A stretch of DNA of 64,000 nt. Source: Roseateles terrae (GTDB lineage: Bacteria > Pseudomonadota > Gammaproteobacteria > Burkholderiales > Burkholderiaceae_C). The stretch is from the NCBI RefSeq assembly GCF_014192155.1, contig NZ_JACHXO010000001.1:584069-648068 (forward strand). Reading direction: 5' to 3'. Shown one piece after another: positions 53,117 through 61,226 of the stretch. The notes below the pieces were generated by a model, which saw only the letters and a program-made list of their open reading frames with translations, searched no databases and was not told the DNA's origin. A program made the position numbers and the translations under genes. Numbering within the stretch: position 1 is the stretch's first letter; every line of letters starts with the position of its first letter.

Positions 53117-54553
53117 ATGACGCTTGCCTCTCGTGCTCTGGGCTCTGCCCGCCTGTTCCGTCCCGGCCGACTCGTGGGGGCTGCCCGCCGGTGGTCGGCC
53201 GCCTGGCGCGTCACGGCGCTGAGCCTGTCGCTGGCCGCGTCCGCACAGGCTGCTCCCCAGCTCATCGCGATCGGCGCACTGGACGGCGCCGGTTCTGATT
53301 TCTCGGGACAGTCCGGCGCCCTGGAAAACGGCACTCGGGGCGATCTCCTGGGCGGCCTCGGATCGGGTCTCGCCTGGGCTGGAGGCAGCACCTTCCTTTC
53401 GGTGCCGGACCGTGGTCCCAATGCCACCGCCTGGAACAGCACCCTGGACGACACCACCAGTTACATCCCCCGCTTTCACACCCTGAACCTGGCTCTCCAA
53501 GCCACGCCGGATCGCACCACCGGTCTGCCTTTCACCCTCACACCGCGCCTGGTGTCGACCACCCTGCTCTATTCCCGCACGCCGCTCACCTATGGGCAGA
53601 CAGTCGGCGGATTCCCCGCAGTTCCTGCGGCCAATACGGCGACCCGGTTCTACTTCAGCGGCCGATCGGACAACTTCGCCGCCGACACCACGTCCGGCGA
53701 TGTGAATGATGGGCGGCTGGACCCGGAAGGCATTCGCCTCTCCGCCAACGGACTCAACGTCTATCTGTCTGACGAATACGGCCCCGACCTCTACATCTTC
53801 AACCGGGCCACCGGCCAACGCGTGCGGACCTTGCGCCTGCCCCCGGAACTGACCGTGGCGGTGAAGTCGGCGCGAGGCAGCGACGAGATCGCGGGCAACG
53901 CCGTCGGACGTGTGGCCAACAAGGGCATGGAAGGGTTGGCGATCTCGCCCGACGGCACGGTGCTGTGGGGGTTCATGCAAAGCGCCCTGGCCCAGGATGG
54001 CGGCGACGGCGCCCGCGTCAACCGCATCGTGCAGGTGGAGCTGGCCACTGGCCGGGTGCGCCAATTTGCTTACGACAACTATCTGGCCGATACCGGAAAG
54101 ACCTACGGCAGCAGCGAGCTTCTGGCTCTGAACAGCCATGAGCTGCTGGTGCTGGAGCGCGATGGCAAAGGCCGTGGCGATGGCTCAAAAGCAGTGGTCA
54201 AGCGGGTCTACAAGATCGATCTGGCGGGCGCTGACGATGTGAGCGGCCTGCAAGGCGAAGCCACGCTGCTGCCGCTGGCGGTAAAGAAAACGCTGTTCCT
54301 GGACATTGTCTCCAGCCTCACTGGTTACGGCATGGCTGCCAAACAGATTCCGGCCAAGCTGGAAGGTCTGGCTTTCGGTCCGGACATCGTGGTGGATGGC
54401 GTGCTCAAGCACACGCTCTACATCGCCAATGACAACGACTTCCTCCCGGTCACCGCCGACGGCCTGGCCAACCCGAACCAGTGGTTTGTGTTTGCCTTCA
54501 CCGACGCCGATCTCGCCGGTTCCATCTTCACTCCTCAGACCCTGCCCCAATGA
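53117..54553 (+). CDS. Secreted phytase-like esterase (esterase-like activity of phytase family)
   Basis: 478 residues. Signal peptide ends near ASAQA. FLSVPDRGPNATAWNS, YLSDEYGPDLYIFNRATGQ, KGMEGLAISPDG and KLEGLAFGPD are repeated beta-propeller segments with metal-binding Asp/Glu, the esterase-like-phytase signature. The stop overlaps the ATG of the next gene (ATGA), so it is translationally coupled to a PEP-CTERM protein; both are exported. Confidence 0.8.
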   Translation: MTLASRALGSARLFRPGRLVGAARRWSAAWRVTALSLSLAASAQAAPQLIAIGALDGAGSDFSGQSGALENGTRGDLLGGLGSGLAWAGGSTFLSVPDRGPNATAWNSTLDDTTSYIPRFHTLNLALQATPDRTTGLPFTLTPRLVSTTLLYSRTPLTYGQTVGGFPAVPAANTATRFYFSGRSDNFAADTTSGDVNDGRLDPEGIRLSANGLNVYLSDEYGPDLYIFNRATGQRVRTLRLPPELTVAVKSARGSDEIAGNAVGRVANKGMEGLAISPDGTVLWGFMQSALAQDGGDGARVNRIVQVELATGRVRQFAYDNYLADTGKTYGSSELLALNSHELLVLERDGKGRGDGSKAVVKRVYKIDLAGADDVSGLQGEATLLPLAVKKTLFLDIVSSLTGYGMAAKQIPAKLEGLAFGPDIVVDGVLKHTLYIANDNDFLPVTADGLANPNQWFVFAFTDADLAGSIFTPQTLPQ

Positions 54554-55155
54554 CCCATATGTTCAGCCGCGGCGCACTGGCCGCGACAGCCACGGCGCTG
54601 ATGACCCTTGGCCTTTCCACCCCCGCGGTGGCCGCGCTCACCGGTGACTATGACAACAGCCACTGGACGACCATCAACACCCATGGCGGCAATGGCTCGA
54701 TTCTGGCCATGCCGGACACGGTGACGATGACGTCGTCCGACTTCAGCCTGATCGACGCGACGCCCGTCGAGTCCTGGCTGAGCTATGGGCTGACGGTGAC
54801 CCGGGACACGCAGCTGGCTTTTGACTGGCACTATGAAACGCAGGACATGAGCAGCAGCTTTGATGTCTTCGGCTATACGCTCAATGGTGTGTTCACCCCA
54901 CTGAGCCAGGAGGGGCTGAGCTTTCTTGAGACGCAAGGCGGGCGGCAATCGCTGAACCTGATCGCGGGCAGCAGCTTCGCATGGAGCCTGCGCTCGGTGG
55001 ACAGCGAAGGCGGCTCGGCGATCGTGCACCTGAGCGGACTGTCCGCTCAAGAGGTGACCGCCGTACCGGAGCCGACGACCTGTGCGTTGATGATCGCAGG
55101 GCTGGGTCTGGTGGTCGGCGTCACCCGTCGCCGCCCGCGACGGACCCACAACTGA
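54550..55155 (+). CDS. PEP-CTERM sorting-domain protein D
   Basis: 201 residues from ATG 54550 (overlaps the previous stop by 4 bp). Signal peptide ATATALMTLGLSTPAVAA. The last residues VPEPTTCALMIAGLGLVVGVTRRR are the PEP motif, helix and basic tail. The middle (DYDNSHWTTINTHGG, DFDWHYET-like) is a beta-sandwich-like segment. Coupled to the phytase-like esterase, so both may work on the same surface polymer. Confidence 0.82.
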   Translation: MTHMFSRGALAATATALMTLGLSTPAVAALTGDYDNSHWTTINTHGGNGSILAMPDTVTMTSSDFSLIDATPVESWLSYGLTVTRDTQLAFDWHYETQDMSSSFDVFGYTLNGVFTPLSQEGLSFLETQGGRQSLNLIAGSSFAWSLRSVDSEGGSAIVHLSGLSAQEVTAVPEPTTCALMIAGLGLVVGVTRRRPRRTHN

Positions 55156-55172
55156 CCCACAACTGACCCACA
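55143..55172. repeat. Tandem GACCCACAACT repeat
   Basis: Two perfect 11-bp units and a partial third start inside the last codons of the PEP-CTERM gene and run past its stop. The stop codon is generated in each unit (TGA), possibly from slippage. Confidence 0.6.
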
Positions 55173-55303
55173 GGCGCGTCCAGCGCGGGGATCTGTGCAG
55201 GGATCTGCGCAGGAAGCTGCGGAAGCACGCTCGAAGGGAATGCCCCGCCGCTGCCCATGCCACAGGTCCATGCCGCACGTCCATGCCGCACGTCCATGCC
55301 GGA

Positions 55304-55690
55304 TCACATCCGGGCGACCAGTGGCGCGGCAACCGTCAGCACCGTCTGCAGCCCCGCATTCATCTCTTCATCGGACAGTGGGGCGGGCCATGCGCCGCCC
55401 TGCTCGTCTGCCAGCGCCTGCATCACCGCCTGCGGGACCTCGCGATTGCTGGCGTCCAGCGCCACGCACCCGGCCGCCTGAACCAGGTAGTAGACCCGCG
55501 GCGTGAGCTGTCTGGACAGTCGCTGTTGATACAGCTCGTCGATTCGGCAGATGAGCGGGCGCTCGGCGTACACCGCGCAGCGCTGGGTTGCGGCGTCCAG
55601 ATGCATGCAGGTGCCATCCCCCGTGTTGAGCACGGAATGCGACGGCAGATGGCGGCAGCAGGCACCGCAGGAGGTACAGGGAAAGTTCAT
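55304..55690 (-). CDS. YkgJ family cysteine cluster protein
   Basis: 128 residues from ATG 55690. MNFPCTSCGACCRHLPSHS and the later CMHLDAATQRCAVYAERPLICR contain the CxxCxxCC and C..C patterns that bind zinc or an Fe-S cluster in the YkgJ family. Function unknown. Confidence 0.85.
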   Translation of the reverse strand: MNFPCTSCGACCRHLPSHSVLNTGDGTCMHLDAATQRCAVYAERPLICRIDELYQQRLSRQLTPRVYYLVQAAGCVALDASNREVPQAVMQALADEQGGAWPAPLSDEEMNAGLQTVLTVAAPLVARM

Positions 55691-55800
55691 GATCCAAGGG
55701 GCGGAGGCCGCCGCAGTGCAGTGCCTCCTAGTCCCCCGGACCCGACGGGGCGGTTCCCTGCCCGCCCCCGCGCTCATCACGGATTGCGCAAACCTCGGGC

Positions 55801-57246
55801 TTACACGCCCAGAATCGACACCGCCTTGGTGTTGAGGTAGGCCTCCAGCGCTTCCGGCCCACCCTCGGACCCATAGCCGGAATCCTTCACCCCGCCAAAC
55901 GGCATCTCGGCGGACGGCGTGGCGGGCTGGTTGATCCAGAGCATGCCCACTTCCACCCGCTGCGACAGCAGATGGGCGTTCTTGATGGACCGGGTGAAGG
56001 CATAACCCGCCAGTCCGAACGGCAGGCGGTTGGCTTCAGCGATGGCTTCTTCCAGCGAGTCGAAACCGCGGATGGCAGCGATCGGCCCAAACGGCTCGTC
56101 ATTGAACACCGAGGCGTCCAGCGGCACATCGGCCAGCACCGTCGGGGCGAAGAAGTTGCCTGCATCGCCCACGCGCTCACCGCCCGCTGCAATGCGAGCG
56201 CCGCGCTGACGGGCATCCGCCACGATCTTGGCCATCGCCGCCACCCGGCGCTCGTTGGCCAGCGGGCCGAGCGTCGTGCCTTCGGCCAGGCCGTCGCCGA
56301 GCTTCAGACCCTGCGCATGCGCCACCAGCGCTTCGGTGAACGCGGCCTTGATGCTGTTGTGCACCAGGAAACGGGTCGGGGAAATGCACACCTGACCCGC
56401 ATTGCGGAACTTCGCGCCACCCGCGGCCTTCACCGCCACGGCGACATCCGCATCGTCCGCGACGATCACCGGGGCGTGCCCGCCCAGCTCCATCGTCACC
56501 CGCTTCATGTGCGCACCGGCCAGCGACGCCAGCTGCTTGCCCACCGGGGTGGAGCCGGTGAAGGTGACCTTGCGGATGATCGGATGCGGGATGAGATAGC
56601 TGGAAATCTCCGCGGGGTCGCCAAACACCAGGCCGACCGTCCCTGCAGGCACGCCGGCATCAACGAAGGTCTTGAGCAGCGCCGCGGGCGACGCGGGCGT
56701 TTCTTCCGGCGCCTTCACCAGGAAGGAGCATCCGGTGGCCAGGGCCGCGCCGAGCTTGCGCACGATCTGATTGACCGGGAAGTTCCACGGCGTGAACGCC
56801 GCCACCGGTCCGACCGGCTCCTTGATCACCAGTTGCTGCGCTGCCAGATTGCGCGAGGGCACGATGCGTCCATACACCCGGCGGCCTTCATCCGCGAACC
56901 ATTCAATGATGTCGGCGCCCGCCAGCACTTCGCCCTTGGCTTCCGCCAGCGGCTTGCCCTGCTCCTGCGTGAGCAGGCGGGCAATCTCGGGCGCACGCTC
57001 TCGCAGCAGGGCAGCGGCGCGGCGCATGGTCGCCGCACGTTCGTGCGCAGGCACGTCGCGCCACGCTTCAAAACCCTGGCGGGCGGCGGTCAGCGCACGG
57101 TCCAGGTCTTCCTGGCCCGCATGCGCGACCGTGCCAATCACCTGACCCGTGGCCGGATTGCGCACATCGATCTTGCGGCCGCTGGTGGCGTCCACCCATT
57201 CGTTGGCGATCAGCAGCTGGGTATCGGGGTAATGCGGTGCACTCAT
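55801..57246 (-). CDS. NAD(P)-dependent aldehyde dehydrogenase, succinate-semialdehyde type
   Basis: 481 residues from ATG 57246; ATG 57252 adds two. [58 protein letters not shown] (catalytic Glu) and [11 protein letters not shown] (catalytic Cys) are all present. The sequence type is that of GabD-like succinate-semialdehyde dehydrogenase. No transaminase is adjacent. Confidence 0.88.
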   Translation of the reverse strand: MSAPHYPDTQLLIANEWVDATSGRKIDVRNPATGQVIGTVAHAGQEDLDRALTAARQGFEAWRDVPAHERAATMRRAAALLRERAPEIARLLTQEQGKPLAEAKGEVLAGADIIEWFADEGRRVYGRIVPSRNLAAQQLVIKEPVGPVAAFTPWNFPVNQIVRKLGAALATGCSFLVKAPEETPASPAALLKTFVDAGVPAGTVGLVFGDPAEISSYLIPHPIIRKVTFTGSTPVGKQLASLAGAHMKRVTMELGGHAPVIVADDADVAVAVKAAGGAKFRNAGQVCISPTRFLVHNSIKAAFTEALVAHAQGLKLGDGLAEGTTLGPLANERRVAAMAKIVADARQRGARIAAGGERVGDAGNFFAPTVLADVPLDASVFNDEPFGPIAAIRGFDSLEEAIAEANRLPFGLAGYAFTRSIKNAHLLSQRVEVGMLWINQPATPSAEMPFGGVKDSGYGSEGGPEALEAYLNTKAVSILGV

Positions 57247-57552
57247 GGTCATTCCAGAGGAGGGACGCCGTGACGGCCCTCCGTGATGTAACGAAGATGA
57301 CCCCACTCTACAGCGCCGCCCCATGCAGCGCCGGTGACACGCCGGATGCCGCTGTTGGCCGGGTGGGTTTCCCCGCATGTGAATCTAGGGGGGTCAGGTC
57401 ATTCCGATACAAGGCATTGCGGCGCGCGGTTTCTAGACTCTCCCGGCCGCTGTGCGCCCGGCTCCGCTTGCACCGTGGGACCGGCCTCCCCTGCCCGACC
57501 CTTGTGCAGACAGGACGCGGCGGCGAACCATGTCACTGAACAGGGAGACAAC
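57247..57552 (+). other. Intergenic region upstream of the first PETase-like gene
   Basis: 306 bases with the divergent promoters of the aldehyde dehydrogenase and the polyesterase. The right half carries the conserved promoter block described in the next entry. Confidence 0.6.
57385..57439 (+). promoter_or_regulatory. Conserved promoter block of PETase-like gene 1
   Basis: CTAGGGGGG at 57385-57393, AAGGCA at 57411-57416 (-35-like), exactly 17 bases, TAGACT at 57434-57439 (-10-like). The same elements with the same 17-base spacer occur before gene 2. The weak -35 suggests an activator bound at the CTAGGGGG element. Confidence 0.65.
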
Positions 57553-58425
57553 ATGCACTTCACGACCCTCTGGCGTCGCCATGCGCGCGCCTGCGCCCTG
57601 GCGGCTTCGGCCGTCCTGTCACTGTCCGCCAGCAGCGGATGGGCGCAGCAGACGGGCCCCGATCCCACTTCCGCCAGCCTCAATGCCACGGCCGGTCCGT
57701 TTGCGGTCAGCACGTCGACGGTGACGTCGCCGGTCGGTTTCGGCGGCGGCACCATCTACTATCCCACCACTGCCGGGCAGTACGGCGTCGTGGCGCTGAG
57801 CCCGGGCTTCACGGCGACGCAGACCAGTGTCGCCTGGCTGGGCCGTCGCCTGGCCACCCACGGCTTCGTGGTGGTGACGATCAACACCAACAGCACCCTG
57901 GATCAACCGGCCAGCCGCGCGACGCAGCTGATCGCCGCCTTGAACTATGTGGCCAACAGCGCCAACAGCACGGTGCGCAGCCGCGTCGACCCCAACCGTC
58001 GTGCCGTCGGCGGCCATTCGATGGGCGGCGGCGGGTCGCTGATTGCCGCGCAGAACAACCCCAGTCTCAAGGCCATCCTGCCGCTGACTCCGTGGAACCT
58101 CAGCACCAACTTCAGCGGCGTGCAGGTGCCGACGCTGATCGTTGGCGCCGACGGGGATGTGGTGGCGCCGGTGTCCTCCCATGCGCGGCCCTTCTACGCA
58201 AGCCTGCCCAGCACGGTCCGCAAGGCCTATGGCGAGCTCAACATGGCCAACCACTCGACACCGACCAGCGGCGTGAACACGCCGATCGGCCGGTATGGGG
58301 TGACCTGGATGAAGCGCTTCGTCGACGGCGACACCCGCTATTCCACCTTCCTGTGCGGCGCAGAACATCAGGCCTATGCCACGGCCGCAGTGTTCGACCG
58401 CTACAGCCAGAACTGCCCGTACTGA
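57553..58425 (+). CDS. PETase-like secreted polyester hydrolase 1 (cutinase-type)
   Basis: 290 residues, GGGAGA before the ATG. Signal peptide ends near WAQ. The nucleophile elbow is GHSMGGGG with Ser156; Asp202 (GADGDVVAP) and His234 (MANHSTPTSG) complete the triad. Compared with the known IsPETase: Phe86 for its Tyr87, Met157 for Met161, Trp181 for Trp185, Ser235 for Ser238; the His before Ser is the cutinase-type His, not Trp159. It lacks the extra disulfide and the extended loop, and keeps the C-terminal disulfide (Cys268-Cys288). So it is a type I-like PET hydrolase homologue; activity on PET is not proven. Confidence 0.88.
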   Translation: MHFTTLWRRHARACALAASAVLSLSASSGWAQQTGPDPTSASLNATAGPFAVSTSTVTSPVGFGGGTIYYPTTAGQYGVVALSPGFTATQTSVAWLGRRLATHGFVVVTINTNSTLDQPASRATQLIAALNYVANSANSTVRSRVDPNRRAVGGHSMGGGGSLIAAQNNPSLKAILPLTPWNLSTNFSGVQVPTLIVGADGDVVAPVSSHARPFYASLPSTVRKAYGELNMANHSTPTSGVNTPIGRYGVTWMKRFVDGDTRYSTFLCGAEHQAYATAAVFDRYSQNCPY

Positions 58426-58437
58426 TGGAGGTCCGCC

Positions 58438-59172
58438 ATGCCGCATCCGCACAAACGTGGAAAAGGCTGGCGCATCTTCGGCCTGGCCCTGATCGCAGGG
58501 CTGGGCGCCGCCGGGCTGTATGCCTGGATGGCGGATGCGTCTTCGTCGGAGCCGGTCGTTGCGAGTCAGCAGTTCCCCTGGAGTCAGACGCCGGGGACGC
58601 CTGGCGCGCCCGGTACCGCCGGGAATGCCGGCGGGACTGCGGGTCTGTCCGCGACGGAGCTGGCTGCGATGGCCGCCACCAGCGCCGGTGATCCGGACGG
58701 CTCGGGCGGCCCCCGTCCGCGGCCCTTCCGGGTCGACGCGCGGGGTCAGCTCGTGACCGACCAGACCCTGAGGCTGGAACTGGAGTCCTTGCTGGCGCTG
58801 TATCAAGGCGCGGCACAGACGGCCGCCCTGGAAGCGCAACTGTCCGGCTTGCCGGCAGCGGCCGCGGCCCAGGCGCGGCAACTGCTGAGCCAGTTCGCGA
58901 GCTATCAGGAGGCGCAGCGGCAAGCGTTTCCCCCGGACCAGGCGCCGCTGATGCCGGAAGAAGGCCTGGCGCAGCTCAATGCCCTGCAGTCCCTGCGCGC
59001 CACCTACCTGGGCGCGGACAACGCGCGGCAGATGTTCGCGCAGGACGATGCCGTGTCGCGGCGTCTGCTGGAGTTGATGCGGGAGGATCCCTCCCCCAAC
59101 CTGTCCATGTCGGAAAAGGCGGTCCGCGCACAGGCCCGCTACGACGTCGAGCGCAACGGCGCACAGCCCTGA
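58438..59172 (+). CDS. Lipase-chaperone-like (Lif) membrane protein
   Basis: 244 residues behind TGGAGG, 12 bp after gene 1. An N-terminal membrane anchor (WRIFGLALIAGLGAAGLYAWM) is followed by a Gly/Pro/Ala linker. The segment VDARGQLVTDQTLRLELESLL resembles the Lif motif that precedes the helical arms, and the rest (QLSGLPAAAAAQARQLLSQFASYQEAQRQ) is a long helical array. Lif proteins are inner-membrane-anchored steric foldases for secreted lipases; this one is shorter than usual. It probably folds the PETase-like enzymes. Judged by eye. Confidence 0.6.
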   Translation: MPHPHKRGKGWRIFGLALIAGLGAAGLYAWMADASSSEPVVASQQFPWSQTPGTPGAPGTAGNAGGTAGLSATELAAMAATSAGDPDGSGGPRPRPFRVDARGQLVTDQTLRLELESLLALYQGAAQTAALEAQLSGLPAAAAAQARQLLSQFASYQEAQRQAFPPDQAPLMPEEGLAQLNALQSLRATYLGADNARQMFAQDDAVSRRLLELMREDPSPNLSMSEKAVRAQARYDVERNGAQP

Positions 59173-59179
59173 GGTCCCG

Positions 59180-59212
59180 CCCACGTGTCGGCGCCTGCCG
59201 GCACGTGGGTTT
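59180..59212 (+). terminator. Strong intrinsic terminator after the chaperone gene
   Basis: CCCACGTG and CACGTGGG enclose an inner CGGC-GCCT-GCCG stem; TTT follows. It ends the gene 1/chaperone transcript, before the promoter of gene 2. Confidence 0.75.
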
Positions 59213-59225
59213 CTCCGGATGGGAG

Positions 59226-59281
59226 CTAGGGGGCAGACGATCCATCCAATACAAGGCATCCCGGGAGGGGATTCCTAGACT
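59226..59281 (+). promoter_or_regulatory. Conserved promoter block of PETase-like gene 2
   Basis: CTAGGGGG at 59226-59233, AAGGCA at 59253-59258, 17 bases, TAGACT at 59276-59281. Same organisation as before gene 1 (ATACAAGGCAT is also shared), so both genes should respond to the same activator. Confidence 0.65.
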
Positions 59282-59380
59282 GGATCCGCCGCAGCGCATC
59301 GGGGTCAGGCGTCCACCGGGCGACCCTGGCCAAGCCTGTTGCTCGCGGCGTTGTCCAACGTGACCTCTCAGGGAGACATC

Positions 59381-60268
59381 ATGACCCTCACCTCGAGCCT
59401 GCGCCGTCAGGCACGTGCCACCGCTGCATCCGTCTGCACCCTTGCGGCCGTCTTCGCTGCGGCCTTGACCGTCGCCACGCCGGCCCTGGCCCAGCAGACC
59501 GGGCCGGACCCCACGTCCACCAGCCTCAATGCCACTGCCGGCCCCTTCGCCGTCAGCACCGCGACGGTGGTGGCGCCGGTCGGCTTTGGCGGCGGCACCA
59601 TCTACTACCCCACCACGGCGGGGCAATACGGCGTGGTGGCGATGAGCCCCGGCTTCACTGCCACCCAGTCCAGCATTGCCTGGCTGGGCCGACGCCTGGC
59701 CACGCATGGCTTTGTGGTGGTCACGATCAACACGCTCACCACGCTGGACCAGCCCGCCAGCCGGGCCACCCAGCTGATGGCCGCGCTCAACCATGTGATC
59801 AACAGCGCCAGCAGCACGGTGCGCAGCCGTGTGGATCCGAACCGGCGTGCGGTGGCCGGGCATTCAATGGGTGGCGGCGGCGCCTTGATCGCCGCGGAGA
59901 ACAATCCCAGCCTGAAGGCCTCCCTGCCGCTGACGCCCTGGAACCTGACCACCAACTTCAGCGATGTGCGGGTGCCCACGCTGATTGTGGGCGCCGATGG
60001 CGACACGGTGGCGCCGGCCGCGGTGCATGCCCGGCCGTTCTATGCGAGCCTCTCCAGCAGTGTGTCGAAGGCCTACGCCGAGCTGAACTTCGCCACGCAC
60101 TTCACGCCCAACACCACCAACACGCCCATTGGCCGTTATGGCGTGACCTGGATGAAGCGTTTCGTCGATGGCGATACGCGGTACTCCACCTTCCTGTGCG
60201 GCGCCGAGCATGACGCGTACAACTCCGCGCTGGTGTTCGAACGTTACAGCCAGAACTGCCCGTATTGA
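59381..60268 (+). CDS. PETase-like secreted polyester hydrolase 2 (cutinase-type)
   Basis: 295 residues, same leader CAGGGAGACATC-ATG as gene 1. Signal peptide ends near ALAQ. Ser162 (GHSMGGGG), Asp208 (GADGDTVAP) and His240 (FATHFTPNTT) form the triad. It is highly similar to gene 1 over the mature part, but after the catalytic His it has Phe (Phe241), as in actinobacterial cutinases, where gene 1 has Ser. The C-terminal disulfide Cys273-Cys293 is conserved. The pair is a tandem duplication with diverged substrate site. Confidence 0.88.
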   Translation: MTLTSSLRRQARATAASVCTLAAVFAAALTVATPALAQQTGPDPTSTSLNATAGPFAVSTATVVAPVGFGGGTIYYPTTAGQYGVVAMSPGFTATQSSIAWLGRRLATHGFVVVTINTLTTLDQPASRATQLMAALNHVINSASSTVRSRVDPNRRAVAGHSMGGGGALIAAENNPSLKASLPLTPWNLTTNFSDVRVPTLIVGADGDTVAPAAVHARPFYASLSSSVSKAYAELNFATHFTPNTTNTPIGRYGVTWMKRFVDGDTRYSTFLCGAEHDAYNSALVFERYSQNCPY

Positions 60269-60280
60269 TCGGATCGACCC

Positions 60281-60311
60281 TGCCCGCGGTGCTTTGATGA
60301 CACCGCGGGCA
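60281..60311. terminator. Perfect 11-bp hairpin after PETase-like gene 2
   Basis: TGCCCGCGGTG, 9 bases, CACCGCGGGCA. It separates gene 2 from the AraC gene and makes start codons in the hairpin (e.g. 60297) unlikely for the regulator. No T-tract follows. Confidence 0.65.
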
Positions 60312-60362
60312 ACAGGGTTCCGTCTTGACGGGGGTGGCGGCGTGCCGGAGCATGCCGCCACG

Positions 60363-61226
60363 ATGCACAAGACATTGGCGACGCCCCGCCTGGGGCTGCT
60401 GGGAGACAGCTTCATCTATGCCGGCCCCAACATTCAGGCGGACGTGTGCCGCCATTCCGTCACCCTGGCCTGCGCCCTCGGTCCGGAACCGATCACCATC
60501 GCCGCCGAAGGCCGGTCCTGGCAGGGGCACCTGCTGGCCATCCGGCCCTTCCTGAAGCGGGCGGTGGCGTCGGGACCGGCGCCGGTCGCGCTGATTGATC
60601 TGGAGCCGTCCCACCCGCGCTACAACACCTTCAGCTGCCAGGCGCCGGACGCTTCCGTCACGGTGCTGGACACCGCGCGATTTGCAGGTCTGCTCAGCTG
60701 TGTGCAGGGATTCGCCGATCAGCGTCTGAGCGGATCGCAACTGCGCGCCGCCGTATGCCTGCATGTGGCCGATGTGGCGGACAGCATCGGACCGGAAATG
60801 CCGGTGTCGGCGCCGGTGCTGCAGATGATGGCCGCCGTGCGGATGGACCCTGCTTCCGATCTCGGCGTGCTGGGACGCCGGGTTGGACTGCCGGCGCGGC
60901 GGGCCTCGCAGCTGTTTGTGTCGGCGCTGGGGCTCACGGTGCGGCAGTACGCATTGGCGGAGAAGATCCGCCGCGCCGCGATGTTCCTCGGCAGCCGCCG
61001 ACCGCTGACCGACATCGCCCAGCTATGCGGCTTTGCCGATTCCGCCCATCTGGCCAAGGTCTGGCAGCGTTGTTATGGCATGTGCCCGTCGACCTTCTTC
61101 GGCGGGCGACTCGCCGCGAGCCACGGCAACCTGGACCTGGCCTGGCGGCAGCAGGTGAGTCTGGCGGACGCGGCTCAGTATCCCAGCGCCAGCCCCGTAT
61201 TGCGGCGCGGGTCATTCGCGCCATAG
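60363..61226 (+). CDS. AraC-family transcriptional regulator
   Basis: 287 residues from ATG 60363; longer starts would lie in the preceding hairpin. The C-terminal HTH pair includes VGLPARRASQLFVSALGLTVRQYAL and DIAQLCGFADSAHLAKVWQRCYGMCPSTF, the AraC signature. The N-terminal half is a sensor of unknown ligand. Its place after the two polyesterases suggests that it activates them through the shared promoter block. Its 3' end overlaps the convergent ggt gene by 52 bp. Confidence 0.82.
   Translation: MHKTLATPRLGLLGDSFIYAGPNIQADVCRHSVTLACALGPEPITIAAEGRSWQGHLLAIRPFLKRAVASGPAPVALIDLEPSHPRYNTFSCQAPDASVTVLDTARFAGLLSCVQGFADQRLSGSQLRAAVCLHVADVADSIGPEMPVSAPVLQMMAAVRMDPASDLGVLGRRVGLPARRASQLFVSALGLTVRQYALAEKIRRAAMFLGSRRPLTDIAQLCGFADSAHLAKVWQRCYGMCPSTFFGGRLAASHGNLDLAWRQQVSLADAAQYPSASPVLRRGSFAP

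Noticed and set aside
60168-60362. Upstream extension of the AraC gene
   Set aside because: It would run through the 3' end of PETase-like gene 2 and the perfect hairpin at 60281-60311.
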